This document shows, in pieces, positions 17,754 through 26,420 of a stretch of DNA of 39,800 nucleotides. The number at the start of each line of letters is the position of its first letter. Position 1 is the first letter of the stretch. The stretch comes from Cyanophora paradoxa (Eukaryota; Glaucocystophyceae; Cyanophorales; Cyanophoraceae). The stretch lies in the NCBI GenBank assembly GCA_004431415.1, contig QPMI01000471.1, forward strand, positions 1 to 39,800, read 5' to 3'. A model generated the notes under the pieces. That model searched no databases. It had not been told where the DNA came from and saw only the letters and a program-made list of their open reading frames with translations. The position numbers and the translations under genes are program-made.

Positions 17754-20700
17754 CTAACAGCCGAATGGAAGGCTATGTATGCCGTCGCCTGATATGCAGC
17801 GCTTGCCATCGAATTGGGTCAGCGCTATCCGCTTGCTCTCCAAATCATATAAGTGGTGGCATCGCCGTTGCTTGTTTACTACTGTTACTGTTTTTGTGAT
17901 CCCGTCAAATAGGCAGCGCTTAAAGTCGTCGAAATGCACCTCTTTCGAGGCTGTCCCGCTCATTTTTACCTTGTCGTAGCTCTCAGTGCGGAAAGCATAT
18001 AGCTTCGGTCGCAGCCCCACATACTCCACTATCTTGACGTCGGGCATCTCATTTTTATATTTACCGGAACCATCCGGTTCTCGGGGCTATAAGGGCAATC
18101 TAAATGAGGGCTGATCTCTCGCATGCCCGCTTCCAGATTCGCGCTCTCTATATACAGACAGAACGAGTCGGTATCGTGGAACAGCAGCTGAGCTTGCGAC
18201 CAGGTGGGTCGGATCACGTCGTAAAAGAAGCTATAATTATGCAGCTTCGCGGCATCCAGCACATAAGCGCCAATAGCCACCGGTTTATCGAGTTTTACGT
18301 GTTTACTATACATTTCGAATGCAACAGCGCTTTCGTTTAATACATTCGTCGCTTTTACCAGTGGGCTCGCGGCGTATTTCTTAAACAGCTTCGTGCTATT
18401 CGCGATCTTTACCACTGAGCGCCCTCGACACGATTCCAGGCATTTACCGTAAATAGCATTGTTCATTAATTTAAAGAAGTCGCTCTCGAATTTATTCCGG
18501 GCTTCCTTTCGCAGCTTCGTGTTCAGATCTATATAGGGCTTCATAAATGCAGCGGTTGCAAACGAGAGCACACGGTGGATCTTAGTAACTACGATCCCCT
18601 TTTTTACCATATAGAGCAGCATCGGCTGAGACACCACGTAATTATATTTCGGAGTAAACGAGGCGATCAGCTTCGGATCTTTACTGAGCTTCTCGCCGCT
18701 AATCTCCAAAAGCCCACGCTGATATTTCCCGAGCATGTCCGCAGTAATTACCTCTTTACTCACGATCAGCGGGAAATCGCGATGGTCGCCCTTTAAATAG
18801 TCCGGATACGCAAGGTCGACCTCTATAAATGCACTCCGCCCTACAACCTCGGTAAAAGCTGTGCTCGTGTCGTCCCAGCGATAGTCCCCGACCGGTAAAG
18901 GCTGACTTAGCGCATAGCCATATAGATTATTCGCATCCAATAGCACTATATGTTTATCCTCGCTATTAGCATCGGCATATCGTGTGGGCATGGTCGCAAA
19001 GCCGCCCCTAATTGCCCGCTCAATAAATTCGTATTGATCCGCATCGCTGATCTGTTCTATTGCGACCCTCGTATGCTTTAACATCGCGTCCCACGATAGT
19101 CCCGGTGCGCTCACATAATGCGTGGGATCCAGTCCGTATTGCTCATGGGCGAGCATGCTGAATTTACCGAATTTTACCATGAGATCATTAACATCGGACG
19201 CCTGAAAATCCATGAAATTCGAGGCGTCTATAAACTTGTAAAGTCCCCACTGTAAAGAGAGATACTCGTCGAAATTCTTACTTAGGATCTCGACCCGCAG
19301 CTTGTCGTCTTGCTGTGCGATTTTCCTGAATATAGCATGCCCGCACTCGTCCATCCGATCAATGACCACGGCTACTTTCGTTTGCTTTGAGATCCGCCTG
19401 TGTAAATTGCATTTTCGGCAAGCTTTCCCTATATAATCGCCGCTTTGGTGACAGTGATCGCGCACAGGGAAGTTTTCGTGGGTAAATCGCTGATTGCATA
19501 TATAGCAGTGTTTGGTGATTTTATAGGCTTGCTTTTGCGCCTCTGTGAGCGGAATCATAGGTGTATTAGTAAATAGGGTATTAAGCATCTCGCGGCACAG
19601 TTCCCCTAACGTGGTAAACATCTGACCCAGCGGATCCACGCCCTCGAATTCGTGATTTTCAACATGCGAGCCCATAACTACATTAAGTGCCACCGACTTT
19701 ACCTCTCGCTTGGTTCGATTTGGTTCATTAGGAACCGGCACCGACTCCATCTCTACCTTGCAGTAGCAGACAGTAGGAAGCCACACCATTTTCCTTAGGT
19801 GTTGCAGTCCGAAAGTAATAAAGCTTCCGGGCTCCGGGCATTTACCTTTACTCAGCCGCCAATCGATACAGCGATTAGAGTCGGTGTGGCTATCGAGTTT
19901 CTCCTGTGATCTAAACCGGGACAAGCAGGTTTCGCAGTAGAAAATGCGCCCGTCGTTTGCTTTATCAAAGGTGGTCTTTAATAGGCGGCTCAGTGACATA
20001 ATCGTAATATAGTGACCCTGTCCGTTTGCGTCCTCGATCAGCAGCAGGTTTACCTTCGATTTACGACGCGGATTACTTGACATGTGCAGTGGATAAAAGG
20101 TTTGGGTCGCATTGTCGGCGCCATATATATTAATTGACAGCTCGGGATTATTGTCCTCGAAACGATCTATTAATGCAGCATCGCAAGCCACCGGGAAATT
20201 AATGCCTGAGAAGTCCAGCTCAGTCATCCACCGCCTATATTGGAACGGATCATTACGTTTGTGTCTGTTTATGTCGTTTCTGTGCAGCCATGCGAGGATA
20301 GCGTAATTAAAGCAGTCGTGACCATCGATATTCTTAATATTTACTGTGGCTCGCTTTAATCCAATCCATTCGGGGGTCTCAATGTAGCAACCGCCCATCG
20401 GCGCATATGATAAAACGACGACATGTAGCTTATCTAATTTACTGAGCCGATAGCTGTCGACCTGTATCATCTGTTCATTCATTTGCTGAGCTACACCCAC
20501 TAACTCAGTGAGAATATTGCGCGACCTTGTGATTACGAAATAATCGCTATAAATGTGTTTAGTGATAAAAACGTTAGGATCACTCACTTTTACATATCGG
20601 CAGATGAAAGTAAGGCGCACCTTAATAGCTTTAAGCTCGTCCAGCCGTTCTTTCAGCCGCCCAGGCAGGTTTGCAGCGATGGTAGTGAGAAATTCCACCG

Positions 20701-21016
20701 GATCTACGATTATCTGTTCATCCGCCTTATAGCTATACCAGGCGTATGCTTTATTCATTGCAAAACCGTCTTCCTCATCGGGTTCTATGACGGCTAAGCG
20801 CCGCCCTTCGGTATAGAAGCGCTCCACATTTTCCAGGCGATTATAGAGCTCGTCGGCAATATTTCCAAGGTTAGCTAAGCGGGGTTTTCGATCTAAGATC
20901 GCCGCCCTTCGATCATATTCGGCTTCGGTGATCTCCCCAGTGACTAAAAGACTACCTAACAAGCCTAATATTTCGTCTTTTTTCTCTTTTATAAGGCGAT
21001 TAGTTTGGCGGGGCAT
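17754..21016 (-). CDS. Protein-primed family B DNA polymerase, one frameshift
   Basis: Replicates the linear genome from a protein primer. Reading one extra base near 18083 gives 1087 residues. N-terminal 1-360 is the extra domain seen in Polinton-type polymerases (INGKND-like region VNIKNIDGHDCFNYAILAWL around 226-244 and GHYITIMSLSRLL at 334-346), followed by a C2H2 finger (C361, C364, H377, C383). A CxxC/HxH/CxxC insert is at 504-536. Polymerase motif A is LLDANNLYGYALSQPLP at 692-708, motif B KLMNNAIYGK at 849-858, motif C FHDTDS at 946-951. The C-terminal end, with VGLRPKLYAFRTE and LTQFDGKRCISGDGI, lies in the neighbouring frame (17754-18047), after a run of four C on the minus strand. 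The exonuclease motifs look damaged: YADFE-like is YCKVE, and the HNLxGYDxH block reads DRMDECGHA. Confidence 0.92.
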
Positions 21017-21146
21017 CTTTTACTTTAAGGGAACATTTTTATTTCGGGAAAGGACGCGTTCAAAAATGTGGAAACATATTTAAGGACAACTCAAAAAAAT
21101 GACACATAGGAAAACATTTTATGTGTATCAGATATAGAGAAACACA
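21017..21146. promoter_or_regulatory. Divergent promoter region, polymerase / RING gene
   Basis: A 130-bp AT-rich gap separates the two divergent genes. On the polymerase side TTTTACTTTAAGGGAACATT is a partial match to the shared motif. On the RING side TATTTAAGG and ATCAGATATAGAG precede the ATG at 21147. Inference only. Confidence 0.4.
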
Positions 21147-21641
21147 ATGAATACCCAAGAGATAATAGAATATTGTAAGACACTTACAAATATTCCCGTA
21201 ACAGAAGCAACAAAAGAATGCACAGACAAGAACTATCTCAAATGGGAAAAGAAGAATGCGCGTAAGAAGGTAATCTTTGTTATATCACAAACGCGTAAAC
21301 ATCAGGACATGTTTTTACATCTTAATATGGCTTCCCAGTTTTACCATCCGCATAGGCAGCACATATGCGCATTGGTTTACAAAGGATATAAAATGTTAAT
21401 ACCACTTGACATTACGAAAGAGAAATGCATTGAGGTAATACAAAATGTTATATCCGGCTATTCTAAAAAACAAGATGGGGAAGTTAAGTGTGTGATTTGT
21501 TTAGAGGTTATAGAAACGGAAGATTTAGCTTGTGCGCAGTGTAATAGTTCTGTGTGTGAATCTTGCATATCCAAAATGACTTATAAACAACGTTTTACCT
21601 GTCCAGTTTGTCGTATTGGGAGCTTGCAACAATACCATTAA
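21147..21641 (+). CDS. RING-finger protein, probable ubiquitin ligase
   Basis: The protein has 164 residues. The C-terminal 112-157 is a RING-like module with eight Cys: C115, C118 (CVIC), C129, C132, C137, C140 (CESC), C152 and C155 (CPVC). It lacks the usual His of C3HC4 RINGs but keeps the spacing, as in all-Cys variants. Residues 1-110 are basic with LKWEKKNARKKVIF and an HPHRQH stretch, family unknown. RING E3 ligases recruit an E2 enzyme to tag target proteins. Viruses often use small RING proteins to alter host protein turnover, which is the likely role here (inference). It is the only plus-strand gene in the left half and sits between polymerase and helicase, convergent with the latter. 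Confidence 0.82.
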   Translation: MNTQEIIEYCKTLTNIPVTEATKECTDKNYLKWEKKNARKKVIFVISQTRKHQDMFLHLNMASQFYHPHRQHICALVYKGYKMLIPLDITKEKCIEVIQNVISGYSKKQDGEVKCVICLEVIETEDLACAQCNSSVCESCISKMTYKQRFTCPVCRIGSLQQYH

Positions 21642-21680
21642 TGGCAAGTGCCTAAGTTAGCTTACTGACGTTTTTTGTTT

Positions 21681-21898
21681 TTCGATAGGGTGGGGAGGGT
21701 GGGGTGAGGTGGGGCATTTTTTGAGTTCCAATAAAAAATTCTCCCACCCAAACATTTTGGGCAAAAAAGACCCCACCCAACCCACCCTCCCACCCTGTAT
21801 TAACAACCATGATTTACACTGAAATTCAATGTGTTTTAAGTTATAAAAATAAGATATATCAATGTTAGAATGAAACCAGGTGGGGTGTAGGGTGGGGT
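21681..21898 (+). repeat. Internal copy of the G-rich TIR module
   Basis: It is the same 220-bp module as in the TIRs: TTCGATAGGGTGGGG, poly-T and GAGTTCC, GGGCAAAAAAGACCCCACCC, CACCCTGTATTA, AT-rich spacer with GAAATTCAATGTG, and tail GGTGGGGTGTAGGGTGGGG. It fills the gap between two convergent genes and touches the helicase stop codon. It may be a mobile hairpin, a relic of an end-to-interior recombination, or a functional replication or transcription-end element. Confidence 0.88.
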
Positions 21899-23301
21899 CA
21901 GGCTTCCACATCTGAATCCTCGAATTTGGTGCCCCTTTTCTTTGGTTGCGGCTGAGGAGAATCATCTTCTTTAATCGAATCATCATCGATAAGCTTCAAC
22001 TTTCGGAATTCAGACATCATCTCATTCCACAGGAAGTGATAGTTAGATTTTCCATTGGTCGTTTTCACTTGAATATATGTAGTCGTGCGCATCTCAGTAT
22101 AGAACCGCTTGCTATTATAATCGTTTTTATATTTGTTTTCAGAGATGAAGTCTTTGAACAGCTCCCATGTCGATGCAAGACCGCCCAGCTTGGTTTTCAG
22201 CTCTGTAACCCGCTCACTATCGACAAGCCACTTCGCAAACATAAGAATAATCGGTGCAGCCGCTTGCTGAACTAAGTAGTATCGGTTTGTTAGCGGTCTG
22301 TCTTGACTCCAATTGACTTTCTCGCAATTTACTTTCGTCCTGAGATACTGAACGATATTTCGAATATTTCTCATATCATTCAGCCACTCAACAAGCGGGG
22401 CGAAATAATCCTTATTACAGCGCTGTTTGTCACTCACCTCAATGACCACAAAGCGACGATCATCAGCCTCGATCTTGACAGGGACAGTATTGTTGCTTGT
22501 GAAAACGATTCGCGCGAAATTCTTCTTATCATACGAGTCTATTCCTTTGTGCTCAATTACAATCTTCGGGGCTGTGACTATATCTTTGAGAAGGTCGCTA
22601 TGTTCAAAGGTGTCCTTTCCGGAAGCTTCATTTACAACGATCAGAATCTTATCCTCCCGATTGTGAGCAAACCGCCCGAATAAATCATCCTTTGGCTTGG
22701 CTGTCGAGTATGCCAATGCATCACCGAGGATCTTCTTCTCAAAGGTATCAATGAGCATATTCTTTCCAGCGCCTTGGCGACCTAGGAAGATGAGGGACAC
22801 GTTATTTAGTTCCCCCGGCTTTTGCATCATGTGGGCAAACCACTTTTTAAGATAATCGAATGTCTTATCATCTTCGCCTGACATTAAATATAGATGTGTC
22901 AGAAAAGGCTGAATCATCTCTTCTGTCACATCCTCGGGGGGCGGCTCCTCGAATTCTTCATGATCAATCTTGAATCCAGGGTAGAGATTAAACACAGACT
23001 TGCATTTCGCGCTCAGCTTTGCAGGAGGCGGCAGGAAATCCATATAAGTGGATCGTGTCGCCCTTGGGTCAGTAATCCATTCAGGTAGCGTTTTTACCCA
23101 CTTTTCGGTTTGGTTCTCAGTCCCCTCATTGAGAATCACCTTGTGAAACAGATGGGGAAAATGTTTGGTCGCCAATTTCGTAATATCTTTCGGTCGCCAG
23201 GATAATAGCTGTTCATCCCAATACATGACAGTGCCGATGCTCTCGATGTGATGCAGCCTCGCATTTAAATATCGCAGATGGACTTCAAAGCTATCGACCA
23301 T
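21898..23301 (-). CDS. Superfamily 3 helicase part of the primase-helicase
   Basis: The frame from 23301 encodes 467 residues. Walker A is GRQGAGKN (174-181), Walker B ILIVVNEA (219-226) and SF3 motif C RIVFTSNN (264-271), with the arginine-rich DDRRFVVIEVS at 280-290. This order defines SF3 (D5-type) helicases, which unwind viral DNA as hexamers. It continues the primase reading frame: reading one more base next to the CCCC run at about 23311-23315 joins the two without loss. The C-terminus (from about residue 400) is charged with a Pro-Lys tail, and its stop codon is at the edge of the G-rich module, so the tail could have been altered by that repeat. Confidence 0.92.
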   Translation of the reverse strand: MVDSFEVHLRYLNARLHHIESIGTVMYWDEQLLSWRPKDITKLATKHFPHLFHKVILNEGTENQTEKWVKTLPEWITDPRATRSTYMDFLPPPAKLSAKCKSVFNLYPGFKIDHEEFEEPPPEDVTEEMIQPFLTHLYLMSGEDDKTFDYLKKWFAHMMQKPGELNNVSLIFLGRQGAGKNMLIDTFEKKILGDALAYSTAKPKDDLFGRFAHNREDKILIVVNEASGKDTFEHSDLLKDIVTAPKIVIEHKGIDSYDKKNFARIVFTSNNTVPVKIEADDRRFVVIEVSDKQRCNKDYFAPLVEWLNDMRNIRNIVQYLRTKVNCEKVNWSQDRPLTNRYYLVQQAAAPIILMFAKWLVDSERVTELKTKLGGLASTWELFKDFISENKYKNDYNSKRFYTEMRTTTYIQVKTTNGKSNYHFLWNEMMSEFRKLKLIDDDSIKEDDSPQPQPKKRGTKFEDSDVEA

Positions 23302-24517
23302 AGGTGGAATGGGGCAGTCTTGTAGTCAATATCGTCGGAATCCTCAGGCTGAAACGAATATTTCTTGGGGAATAGCTTATTATAACTGTCGCTGTTATCC
23401 TTTTTCAGCCAGTAAACAATCGAACCGAATGTGACTCGCTTCCCTTCCACCATTTTCTTGCCTTTGCAAAGGCTCATGAACTTCTCATGACAGTCATCAT
23501 ATTCATATTTTTCGCTTTTCTCCGAGAACTTATGAAATAGCTCTACTTGTTGCTTGCGAGGGATATTGTTGTCTTCGCAAGTATTGATTATAGCAATACC
23601 TACGTCGATCCATGTCTTATATTCATTAGCTCGCTCGCCACTGAGGCTCATAATGACTTCTTGCAACAGTTCAAACGAAACCTTATTATCTTTGAGATCC
23701 TCCAACACCTCCTCCTTCTTCTTCACAGGTTCTTTACAGGGCTTGTCCTTAACAGACTTGGGCGCCACCGTTTGCTTAGGTTCCTCAGGCTTTGTAGCTT
23801 CCTTTGGTTTATCGACCGCAAAGGCTGACATGGTGTCTACTTCCACCCACTTGGTGGGGCGATCGAAACATTGCACCAGGAAAAAGCCATCGTGCATGCC
23901 CTCTTTTTCGCAATCAATGAACTTAGTGAACACCACATTCTTATCGACATCGTGCTTTGATTTGCTTTGAGCGTCCAAAGCTTCGCCTTTGCAGCAACGG
24001 AGGCAGATCAGGTTTTGAGTTGTTCCATAAACGCCACTATCGAACTCGACATTTTTGATGAGACCCATCGCTTTAAAAAGCTTTGGAATGTCTTCGTGGC
24101 GGCAGACCAGATCGGTAAATACGAAATGCCCGGAAATCTTGAACTTAGTGACATTCTCTTTGATTAAATGAACCCGGCGATGGCGAACAGCAACCGCAAT
24201 TGTAGATCCCGACAGGGTTTGCAATTTCTTGCGCATTTCCCTGATGATCTCTTCGGCTTCCTTATAGTTGTCGGCTACATCAGGTTTCAGATCAACGAAC
24301 TTGTCCAGATCCAGATAAACACGAGTCACTTGATCAGGTTGTATGCATTCCGCCATGTAGGATAGGTCATATTGTCCCGTTTCTTTGAGTTATTGATGCG
24401 CTCAATAATTTCATCATCGGTTAACTCAACCAAATTAGACGTATTGCGAGAACCAGTCAGACATTTCAGAAAGGTGCCCTTGACATTAGAGAATGCGAAT
24501 TTCGTGATAGCGTCCAT
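23265..24517 (-). CDS. Archaeo-eukaryotic primase part of the primase-helicase
   Basis: Two frames, 24326-24517 and 23265-24356, join with one added base; with the helicase the full protein would be 873 residues. The first frame supplies the N-terminus (LTDDEIIERIN...TYPTWRNAYNLIK). The second opens with the catalytic DxD in VYLDLDKF, then ISGHFVFTD (the His motif) and EFDSGVYGTTQNL (third AEP motif with Asp). A Lys/Glu/Pro-rich linker follows, then a PriCT-like helical module, ERANEYKTWIDVGIAI...KYEYDDCHEKF. It would make primers or act in replication start together with the helicase. The shared upstream motif lies directly before the ATG at 24517, supporting the true start there. Confidence 0.82.
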
Positions 24518-24527
24518 CTTCTCTGTT

Positions 24528-24553
24528 TTACTCTAAGCGGAGAAAATATTTTT
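24528..24553 (-). promoter_or_regulatory. Shared upstream motif before the primase-helicase
   Basis: Plus-strand core AAGCGGAGAAAATATTTT with TTACTCT before it, 10 bp from the ATG at 24517. Confidence 0.7.
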
Positions 24554-24663
24554 CAGGTTGTTCATTTTTTGCGCATTATCCTTAAATCCCTTTACAGTTT
24601 TTTCCCGATGATAAAATCGATTAGCATCGGGGCAATCGATAGTATGGTAAGGAGCTTCCCGAT

Positions 24664-24957
24664 TTACATCGGAAAGCCGCACGAAAAATAAGGAATGCGC
24701 TCAGCGGCAATCGAGAGTTTGCGTTTTCTAATACTTACGGGGGCGCCCCGCTTTCCCATATGGCTTCCCTCCTCGGCTTTGCGACGATAATACGATTCCA
24801 AAGCCATCTTCTTCTTGAATTCGCGATATTCGGGATCCTCGTTATACCGATTCCGCATTTTGATGATTTCACGGATCCGATAATTAAGTCCGTCGCCTTT
24901 CTTCATGTCCTCAGTGACAAGCTTTGCCTCAATATTTACAGCAGCGATGGTGGTCAT
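24664..24957 (-). CDS. Small basic protein, 97 residues, unknown
   Basis: No family is recognised. The middle (RIREIIKMRNRYNEDPEYRE, then KKKMALESYYRRK) is a highly charged, probably helical segment reminiscent of DNA-binding or scaffold proteins; the C-terminus is GKRGAPVSIRKRKLS and hydrophobic at the end. A strong copy of the shared upstream motif precedes the ATG by about 12 bp, which is the best evidence that it is expressed. Confidence 0.65.
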   Translation of the reverse strand: MTTIAAVNIEAKLVTEDMKKGDGLNYRIREIIKMRNRYNEDPEYREFKKKMALESYYRRKAEEGSHMGKRGAPVSIRKRKLSIAAERIPYFSCGFPM

Positions 24958-24968
24958 CTTTTCGTTCC

Positions 24969-24994
24969 TTACTATAAGCGGAGAAAATATTTTA
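24969..24994 (-). promoter_or_regulatory. Shared upstream motif before the 97-residue gene
   Basis: Plus-strand core AAGCGGAGAAAATATTTT, preceded by TTACTAT; identical over the core to the copy before the primase. Confidence 0.7.
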
Positions 24995-25007
24995 TCAGTC
25001 GTATTTC

Positions 25008-25148
25008 CTATTTCTTCTTTAAATCATTTTCTGAGCTGTCATTTTTTGTGATCGAAGCGAGTTCTTCTCTACGTTTTTTAATAGCGACTTCCAATGCGTA
25101 TTGCGCGCGTTTCCTGTATAGGATCGCGTAGAGATCGGGGTCGGGCAT
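25008..25148 (-). CDS. Very small protein, 46 residues
   Basis: ATG at 25148, stop TAG at 25008-25010. The sequence MPDPDLYAILYRKRAQYALE continues as one basic amphipathic helix with AIKKRREEL, ending in DLKKK. No family is recognised. It is included because a variant of the shared upstream motif (plus-strand ACGCGAAAATAGTTTC) sits 5 bp before the ATG and because it fills the gap between two similar small genes on the same strand. Confidence 0.45.
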   Translation of the reverse strand: MPDPDLYAILYRKRAQYALEVAIKKRREELASITKNDSSENDLKKK

Positions 25149-25152
25149 TCGA

Positions 25153-25177
25153 TACTATTTAACGCGAAAATAGTTTC
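25153..25177 (-). promoter_or_regulatory. Variant of the shared upstream motif
   Basis: Plus-strand TACTATTTAACGCGAAAATA aligns to the motif with substitutions in the AAGCNGAG part. It overlaps the stop of the upstream gene ending at 25176. Confidence 0.4.
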
Positions 25178-25496
25178 AGCGATCGTATTCGCCCAAATAA
25201 AGCGGATTTATTGGCGGATACGGGGAATCAACGCGAAAATGACCTTCCACGGAATTAGGGCACGAGCGGCGTCTTATATAGGATACTTGCACGTCTTCTA
25301 TTGCTGTCTGTGGGACTATATTGGAGTTCGCAGGCACAGGCGAGGGCGATCGAGATCGGGGACGATCGTGATTATCGCTGTGGTTGGAATATACAGATGA
25401 TCGCCTACCTCCATTATCCTCGTCCGAAATGTCAAACTCTACGGTTGTGTCGCAGCATCCGGACTTACAGTGAGATATGAAATGCAGGTGAAACAT
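25176..25496 (-). CDS. Ser/Arg-rich acidic small protein, unknown
   Basis: 106 residues from the ATG at 25496; a longer frame from 25658 is open but would fully overlap the opposite gene. It begins MFHLHFISHCKSGCCDTT, then an acidic EFDISDEDNGG, then RPRSRSPSPVP, an SR-like stretch that may be phosphorylated, and ends NPLYLGEYDR with possible PPIN/YxxL-type short motifs. Function unknown. The start lies only four bases from the opposite-strand ATG at 25501, leaving no room for separate promoters, so one of the two may be wrong. Confidence 0.35.
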   Translation of the reverse strand: MFHLHFISHCKSGCCDTTVEFDISDEDNGGRRSSVYSNHSDNHDRPRSRSPSPVPANSNIVPQTAIEDVQVSYIRRRSCPNSVEGHFRVDSPYPPINPLYLGEYDR

Positions 25497-25500
25497 CTCA

Positions 25501-25752
25501 ATGCATTGTGTGATGAAATTCATCGACCCTAATATTGCACAACGTATTAAATATTGGAGAAAAGAAAAGGGAATGAGGGTGTTACTTGCTCGCCTGTTCC
25601 CATACGAATTAGTCGACCTTATAATGGTGTTTGTGGAGCCGACCTGTCCCTTTTGCAAGGGAATTCATATTAAGACCCGCTCTAAATACGGGCGGATTCA
25701 TTTATGTTTGAACGACTTGCACATTAGAAGCGACGACGCCCACCGAACATAG
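25501..25752 (+). CDS. Small protein with F-box-like helix and CxxC, unknown
   Basis: 83 residues, or 80 from the second ATG at 25510. It contains LLARLFPYELVDLIMVFV, which resembles the core helix of F-box-like domains, followed by CPFCKG, half of a zinc-binding knuckle. If it is an F-box-like adapter it would join the RING protein as a second ubiquitin-pathway gene (inference). Its 3' end overlaps the convergent gene ending at 25724. Confidence 0.4.
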   Translation: MHCVMKFIDPNIAQRIKYWRKEKGMRVLLARLFPYELVDLIMVFVEPTCPFCKGIHIKTRSKYGRIHLCLNDLHIRSDDAHRT

Positions 25753-26395
25753 ATGACAGATTGGCACCCGGCTGTGCATGCACACCCGATGGGTTAACGA
25801 AACCGCCCGGCTTTGGTGCATTTTCATCTATGACTGTCTCTTTTCTTTCGACTGTCTGAACATCGGGAACAGTTGCCCGCTTCTTTTCCATCTCCACTCG
25901 AACAGCTTGCTTAATTAATTTGCGCTGTTTATAGTCCTTAGTGAAATCATCAAAGGCTCTCACAGTAGTGTCGTAGGTAGCTAAACGCGCTTCCAGAGCC
26001 CTAAACTTCTCCTCTAATTCCTGACCGACTTTCTCGCCCTTGGTCACATAGACAGATGCCCGCTTTTTAGGGGCTTCCATCGATGCAGGTAAAGCGGCTG
26101 TTGCTTCGGCTTTTACCACCTTATTATCGGTTAGCTTTTCGCCTGTGAGCTGTGATTCGGCGAGGGATTGATCCGCCAGCTTTCTATCAGTGGAATCGAC
26201 CGGCTCCCGCTTAGCATCCACCTTTTGAGCACGCTCTGAAACCTTTGTATTCGGGTCAATCAGATCGAAATCTATTTGGTCAGAAGCGGCAGCACCGCCA
26301 GTGCGACCGGCATCCTCCGCAGGATTAATCTTGCCAGCGACAACAGCGCTTTGATCTTCCATTTGGATAGCTTTCCGCGAGTTCTTGGGTGGCAT
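25724..26395 (-). CDS. Charged coiled-coil protein, probable virion or scaffold protein
   Basis: 223 residues, family not recognised. The N-terminal half is polar and low-complexity, with the repeated pattern KLADQSLAESQLTGEKLTD. Residues 125-180 form a predicted helix (QELEEKFRALEARL...KQRKLIKQAVR). The C-terminal end GANLSSMFGGRRRF is glycine- and arginine-rich. It lies immediately downstream of the packaging ATPase on the same strand with a motif-like AT-rich leader (plus-strand GCGAGAAATTTATTC) before the ATG, which fits a late structural or core protein (inference). Confidence 0.6.
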   Translation of the reverse strand: MPPKNSRKAIQMEDQSAVVAGKINPAEDAGRTGGAAASDQIDFDLIDPNTKVSERAQKVDAKREPVDSTDRKLADQSLAESQLTGEKLTDNKVVKAEATAALPASMEAPKKRASVYVTKGEKVGQELEEKFRALEARLATYDTTVRAFDDFTKDYKQRKLIKQAVRVEMEKKRATVPDVQTVERKETVIDENAPKPGGFVNPSGVHAQPGANLSSMFGGRRRF

Positions 26396-26398
26396 TTA

Positions 26399-26420
26399 TC
26401 ATTATGCGAGAAATTTATTC
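26399..26420 (-). promoter_or_regulatory. Shared motif, AAATTTATT variant
   Basis: Plus-strand TCATTATGCGAGAAATTTATTC resembles the motif before the capsid gene (GCTGAGAAATTTATTT) more than the AAAATATTTT form. It spans the stop codon of the ATPase gene. Confidence 0.45.

Noticed and set aside
17540-17809. 89-codon minus-strand frame with a hydrophobic stretch
   Set aside because: It overlaps the polymerase C-terminus in another frame, and no upstream motif or family was seen. It could be a small membrane protein but support is too weak.
18029-18090. Programmed -1 frameshift in the polymerase
   Set aside because: No canonical slippery heptamer was seen at the junction, and the same type of break occurs in many unrelated genes including the LINE, so an error or mutation is simpler.
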